A DNA stretch of 64,000 nucleotides, from NCBI RefSeq assembly GCF_006715395.1, contig NZ_VFNC01000002.1, forward strand, positions 2,976,001 to 3,040,000, in the 5' to 3' direction. Source of the stretch: Streptomyces sp. SLBN-31 (lineage in GTDB: Bacteria; Actinomycetota; Actinomycetes; Streptomycetales; Streptomycetaceae). The first letter of the stretch is position 1. Each line of letters begins with the position of its first letter. The notes below the pieces were generated by a model. The model did not search any database and was not told where the DNA came from. It was given only the letters and a program-made list of their open reading frames with translations. A program made the translations under genes and the position numbers. Of the stretch, positions 1 through 8,396 are shown one piece after another.

Positions 1-181
1 GATCCTGAAGCGCCCAGTCCGGAGGCAGCTGCGTGCCGTCGGGCAGTTCCCGGTCCAGCACGGCGTGCGCGTAGACGTGCTCGGCCGACGCCAGTTCCGC
101 GCCGTCGCCGACCCGCACCACCACCGCCCGTCCCGACAGCGTGCCGAAGTCGACTCCCACGACGCAGAGTTCGGGGTTCAT
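1..181 (-). CDS. araB: L-ribulokinase, N-terminal part (cut by window edge)
   Basis: Only the first 60 codons lie in the window; the rest runs off the left edge. The translation opens with a sugar-kinase (FGGY) phosphate-binding segment, [14 protein letters not shown], followed by the LPPDWALQD stretch typical of AraB N-termini. AraB phosphorylates L-ribulose with ATP in the cytoplasm, the second step of bacterial L-arabinose catabolism. The rest of the district (endo-arabinanase, arabinofuranosidase, sugar importer, lactonase, IclR regulator) fits an arabinose role. A palindromic site resembling the one before the iclR gene lies 20 bp upstream of the ATG. Xylulokinase or another FGGY kinase is the main alternative; the LSGR motif favours ribulokinase. 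Confidence 0.78.
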   Translation of the reverse strand, partial: MNPELCVVGVDFGTLSGRAVVVRVGDGAELASAEHVYAHAVLDRELPDGTQLPPDWALQD

Positions 182-496
182 CAGCCAGCCACCCTTCCAA
201 TTGTTCGATATTTCGATCGGCGTTCGGAAACGTGACGCGAAGCGACGGCATCACCCCTCCATGGTGTCCGTGGGCGCGACCTGCGGGCATGGGCCGTCAG
301 GTCCCGCGTGAAGGGTCGAACGGGGCCGATCCGGGCACCAGTTGGGTCGCGCTCGGCGCTTCGCAAGGTTTCGCCGGGAGTTGAACACCGTCACCCCGGC
401 CCCCGTATCTAGGTGCGGCCCGTGCTCCCCCGCGCGGGCCACCCAAAGACGACGGGCCCGATCCTCCCCAGCGGGCCCGCCCCATACGGAGGTTCC
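182..496. other. Divergent intergenic region, araB / aminotransferase
   Basis: 315 bp without a convincing gene. It holds the candidate operator at 202-217 and the leaders of two divergent genes. A clear ribosome binding site (ACGGAGG, ending at 492) precedes the aminotransferase ATG at 497. Open frames crossing this stretch on either strand have no family motifs and are read as shadows. Confidence 0.6.
202..217. promoter_or_regulatory. Candidate operator before araB (TGTTCGATATTTCGAT)
   Basis: This partial palindrome lies just upstream of araB. It matches the sites at 20262-20278 (before the IclR gene) and 17900-17916 (before the arabinose-type importer) around a core TGTTCGA-N2-(4 nt)-A. 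Three such sites at three arabinose-type genes suggest binding by the local IclR protein. This is inferred from sequence similarity only. Confidence 0.5.
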
Positions 497-2170
497 ATGG
501 CCGACAACGTCACCTCGCTGTTCCGCAGCACCGCGGCCCACAGTCCGTCGATGGCTGCGTTGGCGCGGGAGGGCGGCGACGGGGCCGGTCCGATCGACTT
601 CTGTATCCCCTGCAATCCGTACTTCCCCACCCCGGCCATGTTCGAGGAGATGTCGGCCCGCCTCCGCGACATCATCACGTACTACCCGAGCAGTGCCGAC
701 ACGATCACCGCCGAGCTGTGCGACCTGCTGCAGCTGCCGCCGCAGTGCGTGGCCATGGGCAACGGCTCGACCGAGCTGATCACCTGGATCGACCACCTGC
801 TGGTCCGCGAGTCCCTCGCCATCCCCGTCCCCACCTTCGGCCGCTGGACCGACCAGCCGATGGAGACCGGCAAGCGGGTCGACATGTTCCCGCTGCAGGA
901 GTCGAGCGGCTTCGCCCTGGACCTGGCCCAGTACGCCGAGTTCATACGCAAGCGGGGCACCCGGGTCGCGGTGGTCTGCAACCCGAACAACCCCGACGGC
1001 GGCTATCTGCACAAGCAGTCGCTCGTGCAGTTCATGGACGCGATGGCCGACCTGGACCTGGTCGTCGTCGACGAGTCGTTCCTGGAGTTCGCCGACGCGG
1101 AGGCCGAGCCGTCGGTCGTGCAGGAGGCGATGATCCGCCCCAACGTGGTCGTGCTGCGCAGCCTCGGCAAGAACTTCGGCCTGCACGGCATCCGCTTCGG
1201 CTACCTCGTCGCCAATCCCGCCCTGGCCGGCAAGGTCCGCTCGATGCTGCCCAAGTGGAACCTCAACTCCTTCGCCGAGCACGTGGTGTTCATGCTGAAG
1301 GAGCACGGCTCGGAGTACGCGCAGAGCCTGCAGCAGGTGCGCCGGGACCGCCTCGACATGGCCGGTCAGCTCTCCGCGCTGCCCGGGCTGACCGTCTATC
1401 CCTCCCAGGGCAACTTCCTCTTCGTGCGCCTTCCCGTGGGCGCCGAAGGCAGTGTGGTCCGGGACCGGATGCTCACCGAGCACCGGATCCTGGTCCGCGA
1501 GTGCGGCAACAAGATCGGTTCTTCCAGCCGCTTCCTGCGGCTCGTGGTGCGCCCCCAGACGGACGTGCGTCGCCTGGTGTCCGGCATGGAACAGGTGCTC
1601 TACGGGACCAGGAGGGGAGCCGCCGTGCCCGAGCTGGGCGCCGGGACCAGCTACAGCTCGGGTACGGCGGCCGTGGACCGGCTGGTCAGCGAGACCAACG
1701 GGGCCGGTATCCCGCTCGCCGCGCAGGCCTTCGCCGGGGGCGGGGTCGGGATGCCGATGCCGGTGCCCGCGGCGGCTCAGGCGGGGCCGCAGCCGGTGCC
1801 GACTCCCATGCAGGCGCCGGTACCCATGCAGGCGCCGGCTCCCATGCAGGCGCCCGCGCCGATGCCCGCGCCGGCGCCCGCTGCGATGCCGATGTCCGCG
1901 CCCGCGCCGGTGCCCGCCCCGATGCCGACTCCTGCTCCGATGCCGGCGCCCGCTCCCATGCCGGCCCCTGCTCCCATGCCGGCGGCAGCACCGATGGCGC
2001 CGGCCGCCGCCATGCCCGGGCCCACGCCGCCGGGGGTGCCGGCTCGGGGTGGGCTCACCGCCGCGCAGGTGCGGGGGACCACCGGGCCGGGGCTGACTCC
2101 GGCTCCCGCCACGGGGTGGCCGAACGCGCAGAGCTGGCCGAACGCGGCGGGGATGGGGCAGGCCGGCTAG
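497..2170 (+). CDS. HisC-like class I/II PLP aminotransferase with Pro/Ala/Met-rich tail
   Basis: The 557-residue protein starts at the ATG preceded by ACGGAGG; the frame is open further upstream but lacks a ribosome site. Residues 1-375 form a fold-type I aminotransferase close to histidinol-phosphate aminotransferases. NPNNPDGG lies near residue 162, VDESF near 190, and the PLP Schiff-base lysine is K225 in SLGKNFG. The remaining 180 residues are low complexity, with reiterated PMQAP / PMPAPAP units between about residues 436 and 500. Ordinary HisC proteins are about 350-380 residues, so the tail is an addition. The substrate is unknown: it could be histidinol phosphate or another amino acid or phosphonate. 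The enzyme should be cytoplasmic, and no histidine biosynthesis genes are nearby. Confidence 0.85.
   Translation: MADNVTSLFRSTAAHSPSMAALAREGGDGAGPIDFCIPCNPYFPTPAMFEEMSARLRDIITYYPSSADTITAELCDLLQLPPQCVAMGNGSTELITWIDHLLVRESLAIPVPTFGRWTDQPMETGKRVDMFPLQESSGFALDLAQYAEFIRKRGTRVAVVCNPNNPDGGYLHKQSLVQFMDAMADLDLVVVDESFLEFADAEAEPSVVQEAMIRPNVVVLRSLGKNFGLHGIRFGYLVANPALAGKVRSMLPKWNLNSFAEHVVFMLKEHGSEYAQSLQQVRRDRLDMAGQLSALPGLTVYPSQGNFLFVRLPVGAEGSVVRDRMLTEHRILVRECGNKIGSSSRFLRLVVRPQTDVRRLVSGMEQVLYGTRRGAAVPELGAGTSYSSGTAAVDRLVSETNGAGIPLAAQAFAGGGVGMPMPVPAAAQAGPQPVPTPMQAPVPMQAPAPMQAPAPMPAPAPAAMPMSAPAPVPAPMPTPAPMPAPAPMPAPAPMPAAAPMAPAAAMPGPTPPGVPARGGLTAAQVRGTTGPGLTPAPATGWPNAQSWPNAAGMGQAG
1790..1996 (+). repeat. Degenerate codon-level repeat encoding PMxAP units
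   Basis: In-frame low-complexity DNA built from variations of cccatgcaggcgccg and gcgccgatgccg. It encodes alternating Pro-Met-Pro/Ala blocks in the aminotransferase tail. Unit length is irregular (mostly 12-18 nt), as expected for slippage-derived protein repeats. Confidence 0.75.
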
Positions 2171-2217
2171 TCGTGTCGTCGGGTGCGGGTCTGATGTGGC
2201 CGGTCGCGCAGTTCCCC

Positions 2218-2235
2218 GCGCCCCTTACGGGGCGC
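2218..2235. terminator. GC hairpin between convergent genes
   Basis: GCGCCCC-TTAC-GGGGCGC gives a 7-bp stem with a 4-nt loop just after the aminotransferase stop and before the end of the convergent endo-arabinanase gene. A related CCCCGCGCCCCTACAGGGCG hairpin occurs at 14681-14698. This looks like a common Streptomyces intergenic hairpin and could terminate from either side, although no U-tract follows. Confidence 0.55.
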
Positions 2236-2392
2236 TGCAGGCACCCGGCGTTCAGGAAACCGGCCGCCTTCGGGGTGCTGTACGCGCTCGGCGTGGAGAA
2301 GTTCGGTCAAGGTGTTTCCTATCACTTTGATCTTCACCGAAAGCGCACAGAGCGGGGCTATTAACCCGTACGGATGGACGAGCGGTCGTCGG

Positions 2393-3364
2393 CTAGTACG
2401 CCACGGGCCAACCGCTGCTCCAGTTCAGCAGGTTGATGCCGAGCTTGGGCGTGCCGTTGTCGTTGCCGTCGTAGTAGTGGTAGACGATCAGGTCGCCGTC
2501 GGAGTCGTTCATGATGGACTGCCCGCCGGGGCCGATGACGCTGCCGTGCGACTCCAGCACGGGCGTACCACCGTTGTTCGTCATGGCGACGCCGCTCTTG
2601 TCGTAGTACGGGCCGGTGACGGCGGCGGCCCGGCCGACCTTCACCTTGTACGTCGAGCTGGTGCCCTGGCAGCAGACGTCGTAGGAGGCGAAGAGGTAGT
2701 AGTAGCCGTTGCGCTTGACGACGTACGGCGCCTCGACCGCCTTGGTCCCCGTCGGGCGGGCGGCGATGGAGTACCGGGTGGTGTTGGAGGAGAGCTGTTT
2801 CCCGGTCGACGGGTTGATCTGGATCATCTTGATCCCCGTCCACCAACTTCCGAACGACAGCCACCACTTGCCGTCGTCATCCACGAACAGGTTCGGGTCG
2901 ATGGCGTTGTAGTCGCTGGAGGTGGTGGAGGTGTAGACGGTCCCCTGGTCGGTCCAGGAACCGGGCAGTCCGGTGCTCGAAGTGGCCATCCCGATCGCGG
3001 ACTTGTTGGAGCCGAAGGTCGAGACGGCGTAGTACATCAGGTACTTGCCGCCGTGGTACGAGATGTCCGGCGCCCATGCCTCGGTCGCGTAGGACGACCA
3101 CCAGCTCGGCTTGGTGGGGAAGGCGTCGCCACCGGCACTGAACGCGATCCGGTCGGTCGAGGTCTTGTACGCCAGTCCGCCGCCCGTGGCGTAGAGCAGG
3201 TAACGGCCGGCCGAGGTGCGGATCATCGTCGGGTCGTGGACGACGACACTGCCGGTGACCGTGCCGGGGTTCGGGTACGCCGAGGCCGCGCTCGGGATCA
3301 GCGCGAGCAGAAGGGCGGCGGGGACGGCTAGGAGAGCGGTTCTGGTGCGGGGGGTGCGGCTCAC
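2393..3364 (-). CDS. Secreted GH43 endo-1,5-alpha-L-arabinanase
   Basis: 323 residues from a GTG start with AAGGAG upstream. A Sec signal (residues 1-29, ending SAASA) implies export. The mature part is a compact five-bladed GH43 propeller. It has the general base D44 (VHDPTM), the pKa-tuning Asp D156 (YNAIDPNLF) and the acid E211 (KAVEAPY), spaced as in endo-arabinanases. It would cut the alpha-1,5-arabinan backbone outside the cell, giving oligosaccharides for the importer at 14.7-17.9 kb and the GH51 enzyme at 13.1-14.6 kb. No carbohydrate-binding module is attached. Weak TTCGA-containing sequences lie upstream (3408-3465) but do not match the proposed operator well. Confidence 0.9.
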   Translation of the reverse strand: MSRTPRTRTALLAVPAALLLALIPSAASAYPNPGTVTGSVVVHDPTMIRTSAGRYLLYATGGGLAYKTSTDRIAFSAGGDAFPTKPSWWSSYATEAWAPDISYHGGKYLMYYAVSTFGSNKSAIGMATSSTGLPGSWTDQGTVYTSTTSSDYNAIDPNLFVDDDGKWWLSFGSWWTGIKMIQINPSTGKQLSSNTTRYSIAARPTGTKAVEAPYVVKRNGYYYLFASYDVCCQGTSSTYKVKVGRAAAVTGPYYDKSGVAMTNNGGTPVLESHGSVIGPGGQSIMNDSDGDLIVYHYYDGNDNGTPKLGINLLNWSSGWPVAY

Positions 3365-3537
3365 GCTGAGCTCCTTGTGATGGGGGGACGCTCCAGGATG
3401 AGGTGCATTCGTTCGAGATACCGATCGCCGATCAGAGTCTCGGACGGACCGTAGAATCGAACCCCTTGCGCGTCAATGGTCCGCGCAGTCACGGAAGTTG
3501 CCGGAGATCGCACAGGTGGACACCTATGCTCCCCACC

Positions 3538-4023
3538 ATGACCGAACCCGTCAGACCGGACAGCCGGGCTCCCCTGCTCCTCGCCCGCCTCACTCAGGGA
3601 GCGATACCCGTGGCCGCCGCCGCGGAGGTGTTCCGGGCCGCGACCGTCCGGGCACATCGCCTGCATCCCGCGAGCACGTCGGCCCACCGGTCGGCGTTCG
3701 CGTCGATGCTGCTGGTGTACGCGGCGACGGTCGCGGCCGTGCTCTTCCTGGTGTGGTTCGGCCGCTGCCGGAACAACGCCCGGCTGATCTCGCCCGACGC
3801 CGCCCTGGGGTCGGACGTCTGGGCCGTCGCGGCATGGCTGGTCCCGGTGGCCAACCTGTGGTTCCCCCGCGGACTGCTGCTCGGGACTTCCTGGTCCTCT
3901 CCGAGGCCCTGTTCGTCGCCGCGGCCGGTCTCGCCGTCAGCCCTGATCCAGCGCGTCACCATCCGTCAGGGCACCGCCCTGGCCGCTCTCCGGCCGGCGG
4001 CGCGGGGAGTGGCAACCGTCTGA
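3538..4023 (+). pseudogene. DUF4328-like membrane protein, disrupted
   Basis: The ATG at 3538 opens a protein with a hydrophobic segment (FASMLLVYAATVAAVLFLVWF) and the DUF4328 hallmark AAWLVPVANLWFPR. After about residue 120 the frame turns into Ser/Pro-rich nonsense (SWSSPRPCSSPRP). The next frame at that point reads LVLSEALFVAAAGLAVS, a plausible DUF4328 helix. The original frame then resumes as ALIQRVTIRQ and runs to the stop. This needs a base loss near 3885 and a gain near 3939. The region between the two usual C-terminal helices also seems shortened. The family is of unknown function and normally has several membrane helices. Sequencing error cannot be excluded. Confidence 0.6.
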
Positions 4024-4032
4024 CGCAGGCGC

Positions 4033-4512
4033 TCAGGCGCCCGTCGCCGGGCCGGCCAGGGAGCGCCACCCGGGCACGTCGACCTCGGCCCGCACGGTCT
4101 TTCCGGGCGCCTCGCGGTCCAGAACCTCCCAGCGGTCGGCGAGGGCGTCGACCAGGACGAGACCGCGACCGTGCTCGCCGAGAGGATCGGGCGTCCGTAC
4201 GGCACCGGGGGCGGGCGGTCTCAGGTCGTCACGCGTGTCGGTGACCTCGACGCGGACGCTGCCGGTGACGAGCGAGAGCCTCAGCTCGAAGTCCCGTCCC
4301 GGCACCCGGCCGTGGGTGACGGCGTTGGCGGCGAGCTCGGCGACGATCGCGGCCACGGCGTCGGAGGGCGGGGTGCCGTGCGGGATGCCCCAGGCGTGCA
4401 ACTGGCCGACGGCGAGGCGACGGGCCAGCCGGGCACCGCGCGGGGTCGGACTGAGGCGCTGGGTGAACGTACGTACGGTAACCGGGCTTTGGGGGGCTGG
4501 ACGTGCGGTCAT
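4033..4512 (-). CDS. HATPase_c_2 anti-sigma-type ATP-binding protein
   Basis: 159 residues from the ATG at 4512; the frame stays open upstream but without family sequence. It has a GHKL fold: the N-box VAELAANAVTHG, a G1-like VTDTRDD, and a G2 loop EHGRGLVLVDALADRW. This is the RsbW-like domain very common in Streptomyces, usually an anti-sigma kinase or its non-kinase variant. It is divergent from the XRE/DUF5753 gene at 4642 and its DUF397 partner. That three-gene arrangement matches WhiJ-type loci, where the ATPase is thought to act with the XRE/DUF397 pair in development or stress control. Confidence 0.82.
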   Translation of the reverse strand: MTARPAPQSPVTVRTFTQRLSPTPRGARLARRLAVGQLHAWGIPHGTPPSDAVAAIVAELAANAVTHGRVPGRDFELRLSLVTGSVRVEVTDTRDDLRPPAPGAVRTPDPLGEHGRGLVLVDALADRWEVLDREAPGKTVRAEVDVPGWRSLAGPATGA

Positions 4513-4641
4513 GCCCCCATCCGACCGGCTCTCACCCGCCTTCACCAGGTCCGGCGCGCGTACGCCGCCGCAGCGTACGCGGTCACGGGCTGGACAGTAC
4601 TCGTGACGGGCCGTGACCATGAGCGCGGGAGGTGACCGACT

Positions 4642-5465
4642 GTGGTCGATGGTGGCGGTGAGCCGGAGTCGTCGGACAGCATTCGGACGTTCGGGGCGGT
4701 GCATCAGGCCCTGCGGGAGCACGCGGGGATGACCCGGGAGGAGTACGCCGATCTCGTCCGGTTCTCCAAACACACGGTGGCGTCCGTGGAGTTGGGACGA
4801 CGCATGCCCGACCCGGCGTTCGTGGAACGGGCGGAGGAACTGCTGGGCAACACGGGTGCGCTCCGGAAGGCGCTGCCGACGCTGGCCCGCCAGCCGGGGT
4901 TGGCGGCGTGGTTTCGGCGGTGGGCGCGGCTGGAGCAGCTGGCGATCAGCTTGTACACGTACGAAGGCCGTATGATCCCGGCCTGTTGCAGACGGAGGCG
5001 TACGCCAGGGCCCTGTTCGAGGGGCAGCTGCCACCTCTGGACGACGTCCAGATCGAGGAGCGGTGGTCCGCGCGAGCCGAGCGACAGCGGCTGCTGCGTG
5101 AGCGACCGAACACGGCGTACAGCTTCATCCTGGAGGAGCACCTCTTCCTCCGGCGCACGGGCGGAGTCGAGGTCACGCGCGAACCCATCGATCACCTGCT
5201 GGAGATCGGACAGTTGCGGAACGTCGAGATCCAGCTCATGCCGCTGACGCACGGCACGCACGCCGGCCTGGCGGGTCCCGTGCAGCTGCTCGAGACGCCT
5301 GAGAAACGGTGGTTCGCCTACAACGAAGGTCAGCGCGGCGGGCTGTTCATCAGTGACCCGAAAGAGATCAGCGTGCTCCAGAGGCGGTATGCCAGGATGC
5401 GTTCGCAGGCTCTCACCCCCGAAGACTCCGTGAGCCTGTTGGAGCGGATGCGAGGAGTGCTATGA
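4642..5465 (+). pseudogene. WhiJ-like XRE / DUF5753 regulator, frameshifted
   Basis: The GTG at 4642 has GGGAGG eight bases upstream. Residues 15-70 form an XRE helix-turn-helix (MTREEYADLVRFSKHTVASV). The DUF5753 domain then begins (WARLEQLAISLYTYEGRMIP), where the frame breaks. The continuation PGLLQTEAYARALFEG and the whole remaining DUF5753 domain lie in the next frame, ending in ERMRGVL at 5465. One lost G in the CCCGGCC tract at 4977-4983 explains the break; CCCGGGCC would restore the family motif. If the shift is real, the protein loses its partner-sensing domain. The downstream DUF397 gene overlaps the rejoined stop by 4 nt, supporting a once-intact operon. Confidence 0.85.
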
Positions 5466-5650
5466 GCAGCGGCGAACTGCACTGGTTCAAGTCGAGCTAC
5501 AGCAGCAGCGGCGACGGCGACTGCGTCGAGGTCGCCCTCACCCCCGGCACCGTCCACGTCCGTGACTCCAAGAACCGGCAGGGCAACCGGCTCGTACTCT
5601 CGCCGGACTGCTGGACGGACTTCCTGGTGCACGCCCGCCGACAAGCCTGA
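5462..5650 (+). CDS. DUF397 small protein, partner of the WhiJ-like regulator
   Basis: 62 residues with the DUF397 signature: LHWFKSSYSSSGDGDCVEVA, then VHVRDSKN and WTDFLVHAR. It overlaps the preceding DUF5753 frame by ATGA, so translational coupling is likely. In characterised Streptomyces loci such small proteins antagonise or modulate the XRE/DUF5753 partner. Here the partner is frameshifted while this gene looks intact. Confidence 0.92.
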   Translation: MSSGELHWFKSSYSSSGDGDCVEVALTPGTVHVRDSKNRQGNRLVLSPDCWTDFLVHARRQA

Positions 5651-5729
5651 CCGACAAGGAACTTGACGAGGCGTCACTTTGCGGAACTGACAGCTCGGCA
5701 ACAGACTCCGCTCCTACGGTGCCGTGTCC

Positions 5730-6493
5730 ATGACAGACACCCCAGAAGCAGCGAACCCCATCGGGCGCCGCACCCTGCTGATCGCCACGGGTGCCACCGC
5801 CGCGACCCTCGCCGTGGGCGCCGCCGCGCCCGGAGCCCGGCCGCCGCGAACACGGCCGACACGCAGCCCGTCGCCGCGGCCGTCTGCACCCTCACCAAGG
5901 AGATGACCGAAGGCCCCTACTACCTAGACGGAGCGCTCGTCCGCTCCGACCTCACCGAAGGCAAGGCGGGCATCCCGCTCAAGCTCGCCCTGACCGTCGT
6001 GGACTCCTCCTGCGCCGTCGTACCCAACGCGCTGGTCGAGCTCTGGCACGCCGACGCGCTCGGCGAGTACTCGGGCTACGTCGGCAACAACGGCCACAAC
6101 GAGAGCGACGACGGCACCTTCCTGCGCGGCGGTGTCCTGACGAACGCGTCGGGCGTCGCCGACCTGACCACGATCTACCCCGGCTGGTACCGGGGCCGCT
6201 GCGTGCACATCCACGTCAAGGTGCACACCGGCGTCACGCTGTCCTCCGACGGCTCGTTCACCGGCGGCACCGAACTCCACACCGGACAACTCTTCTTCGA
6301 CGAGTCGGTGACGGCCAAGGTCGCGAAGGTCTCGCCGTACTCGACGAACACGGTCACCCGCACCACACTGTCCCAGGACTCCATCTACGACGGCGGGGGC
6401 GCCTCCTCCGGGCTGCTCACCCTGACGGCCCTGGGTCCCTCGACCCCCTCCGGCTACACCGGCACCCTCACGCTGGGCGTCGACCGGAGCTGA
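5730..6493 (+). pseudogene. Tat-exported intradiol ring-cleavage dioxygenase, frameshifted near the N-terminus
   Basis: The ATG at 5730 encodes a Tat signal (GRRTLLIATGATAATLAVG). At CCCGGCC (5836-5842) the frame breaks. The rest of the enzyme is read in another frame from AAANTADTQPVAAAVCTLT to the stop at 6493, about 220 residues. The catalytic half is complete: TEGPYYLDG at its start, VELWHADALGEYSGY, and the ligand region IYPGWYRGRCVHIHVKV with Tyr/His residues typical of Fe(III) intradiol dioxygenases (protocatechuate/hydroxyquinol type). Secreted Streptomyces relatives act on lignin- or humic-derived catechols. Adding one G (CCCGGGCC) would restore a single frame, so error and real decay are both possible. 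Confidence 0.8.
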
Positions 6494-6510
6494 CGCCGCG
6501 CTTCCGTCCC

Positions 6511-6557
6511 CACACGGCAGGGGTGGCCCGCACCGGGGGCCACCCCCTTTCCGTGTG
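6511..6557. terminator. Bidirectional terminator hairpin
   Basis: Inner arms GGGGTGGCCC (6520-6529) and GGGCCACCCC (6537-6546), with outer arms CACACGG (6511-6517) and CCGTGTG (6551-6557). They form a long interrupted stem between the convergent dioxygenase and DUF4360 genes. A CTTT stretch follows the inner stem on the plus strand. Confidence 0.8.
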
Positions 6558-6572
6558 CCGGACTCCGCCGGC

Positions 6573-7223
6573 TCAGGACGCCGGGCACTCCTTCCACGCC
6601 ATGTGGTACACGGTGCTGATGTCCCCGTCGGTCGAGTCCATCGTCATGAAGCTGACCTTGCCCGGGTTCGAGGTCCCGGCGTTCACTCTCAGCTCGGTGT
6701 TGATGTTGAAGTTGCGCTGGACCCCGCAGGGCGCCCAGACGAGCTGGGCCCAGTCGGTGGAGTCGGTCGCCTGCCAGTCGTCGTTGTACGAGCCGCTGAA
6801 CGGGTGGGTCTTGGGCACGGTGTTCGAGGAGCCCTGGAAGTAGTACGACGCCTTCTGCGTGGCGCTCGCCCCCGGCTGGAGCGAGAGGAAGCCCCGGTAG
6901 TCGGCGCTGGCGACCGCGTAGGTGAAGCCCTGCGGGACGTGCACGATCAGGTTGAGCTGGCAGTTCTTGCGGAAGGCCGTGGGGTCGGAGTTGCCGCCGG
7001 CCTGCGCGAGGTACTGGCTGTAGGTCACCGTGAAGGCCGTGTTGTCCGGGGCGACGGCGACGGCCGCCGTGCCCGCGGGGCAGCCGGAGCCGTTCACGGT
7101 CGCGACGTCGATGACGATCTTGTCCGGGGGCGGGTTGTCGAAGACGCCCGAGTGAGGGTTCGCGGGTATCGCGGTGGTGAGGAGAGCGGCTACGGCGCCG
7201 CCCAGCAGGAGTCCGCCAGACAT
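6573..7223 (-). CDS. Secreted DUF4360 protein
   Basis: 216 residues from the ATG at 7223, which follows GGAGAG; the upstream in-frame extension has no signal-like sequence. A short Sec signal (LLLGGAVAALLTTAIPA) precedes the conserved run: GSGCPAGTAAV, a FTVTYSQY strand, RKNCQLNLIVHVPQGFTYA and ASADYRGFLSL. Paired cysteines (GCP, NCQ, PCG, ECP) suggest two disulfides in an exported beta-sandwich. DUF4360 has no established function; fungal and actinobacterial members are extracellular. The gene is monocistronic, with its own terminator shared with the dioxygenase. Confidence 0.82.
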   Translation of the reverse strand: MSGGLLLGGAVAALLTTAIPANPHSGVFDNPPPDKIVIDVATVNGSGCPAGTAAVAVAPDNTAFTVTYSQYLAQAGGNSDPTAFRKNCQLNLIVHVPQGFTYAVASADYRGFLSLQPGASATQKASYYFQGSSNTVPKTHPFSGSYNDDWQATDSTDWAQLVWAPCGVQRNFNINTELRVNAGTSNPGKVSFMTMDSTDGDISTVYHMAWKECPAS

Positions 7224-7406
7224 GGGTCTCTCCGGATTCTGTGAGTGGGGGGTGGCACGCCCCGGCCCCCCCGGAGAGCTCGGAGAACTCTCTGGAGAAA
7301 CAGTGAGGTTTCTGTGAAGACCGGAGGCGATCCGCATCGTAGAAAGCCGCGGGAGCGGCGGTCAGGGCGAACTCCGGCCATTCACATCCGCGGATTTCAC
7401 ACCCGC

Positions 7407-8315
7407 TCAGGCGCTCACCGGTTGCCGCTCCCCGGCGGGTTCGGGCCGGGTGTCCCTCTCCCGGCGATGGGCGCGGACCGAGTGCGCCAGGGCGGCTGCC
7501 CACAGGCCGTAGAGGACGACGTACACGCACGCGCCGACCGTGCCGGGGACGTGGATCCAGTCGGCGAGCAGGGTGCGGGCGTTGAGCAGGACGATCAGGC
7601 CGCCCACGGTCGAGCCGAGGATGCGCGGGGCGACGAAGCGGGCCAGCCAGGCGGCGACCGGGGCGATGACCGTGCCGCCGACGAGGAACGCGAGCACCCG
7701 CGGCCAGTTCACGCCGTGCGAGCCGAGCGAGAACAGGAAGCCCAGGCTCGCGGCGAGCGCCACCAGCGCCTTGCTCGCGTCGACCGAGCCGACCACCTTG
7801 CGCGGCTCCAGGCGCCCGCCGGCCAGCAGCGCGGGTGTGCCGATCAGTCCCCAGCCGCCCCCGCCGGTGGCGCCGAGGAACCCGGCGACCAGCCCGACCG
7901 GCACCAGGAACCGTTTGCCCAGCGGCCGGCCCGCCTTCCCCCGGGGGACGCCGCGCACCGTGAAGCGCCAGGTGACGTAGAGGCCGAGGGCGAGCAGGAT
8001 CACCGCCATGACCGGCTCGGCGAGCGCGGTGGACAGGTGGGACAGCACGGTCGCGCCGACGAAGGCGCCCACGGCGCCGGGGACACCGATCCGGATCACG
8101 ACCTTCCAGTCGACGTTGCCGAAGCGGGCGTGCGAGGCGCCCGAGACCAGTCCGGTGCCGATCTGCGCGAAGTGCACGATGGCCGAGGCGGCGGCCGGGG
8201 TCGTCCCCAGGGCGAGCAGCAGCACGGTCGAGATCACCCCGTGCGCCATGCCGAGGCTGCCGTCCACGAGTTGGGCGCCCAGACCCGCGAGAGCGAGCAG
8301 GATCAGCGTGCGCAT
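7407..8315 (-). CDS. TauE/SafE-family anion exporter
   Basis: 302 residues with about eight hydrophobic helices. The family motif GAQLVDGSLGMAHGVISTVLL opens the first half, and a matching GFLGATGGGGWGLIGTPALL opens the second. TauE/SafE proteins move sulfite, sulfoacetate or related organosulfur anions across the membrane. The Rrf2 regulator lies 81 bp upstream on the same strand and probably controls it. The C-terminus carries a short basic cytoplasmic tail. The exact substrate cannot be read from the sequence. Confidence 0.88.
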   Translation of the reverse strand: MRTLILLALAGLGAQLVDGSLGMAHGVISTVLLLALGTTPAAASAIVHFAQIGTGLVSGASHARFGNVDWKVVIRIGVPGAVGAFVGATVLSHLSTALAEPVMAVILLALGLYVTWRFTVRGVPRGKAGRPLGKRFLVPVGLVAGFLGATGGGGWGLIGTPALLAGGRLEPRKVVGSVDASKALVALAASLGFLFSLGSHGVNWPRVLAFLVGGTVIAPVAAWLARFVAPRILGSTVGGLIVLLNARTLLADWIHVPGTVGACVYVVLYGLWAAALAHSVRAHRRERDTRPEPAGERQPVSA

Positions 8316-8396
8316 GTGTCGGTCCCGTCCTGGTGCCGGTGAACGGGACGGGACCCTAGGACGTCAACCTGAGGACAGCCTGAGAGCGCGCCGCGG

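Noticed and set aside
251..1483. 410-codon minus-strand open frame over the aminotransferase
   Set aside because: His/Val/Gly-rich shadow sequence with no motif; the plus-strand aminotransferase has catalytic residues.
1790..1996. Possible CRISPR array (regular cccatgcaggcgcc units)
   Set aside because: The units are in frame within a coding tail, irregular in length and without unique spacers, so they are protein repeats.
2236..2392. Short AT-richer stretch before the endo-arabinanase stop, with a possible remnant peptide
   Set aside because: The translated fragment (VLYALGVEKFGQGVSYHF) has no recognised match and no start with a ribosome site.
3400..3470. A fourth arabinose operator upstream of the endo-arabinanase
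   Set aside because: TTCGA sequences are present but do not form the TGTTCGA palindrome seen at the other three sites.
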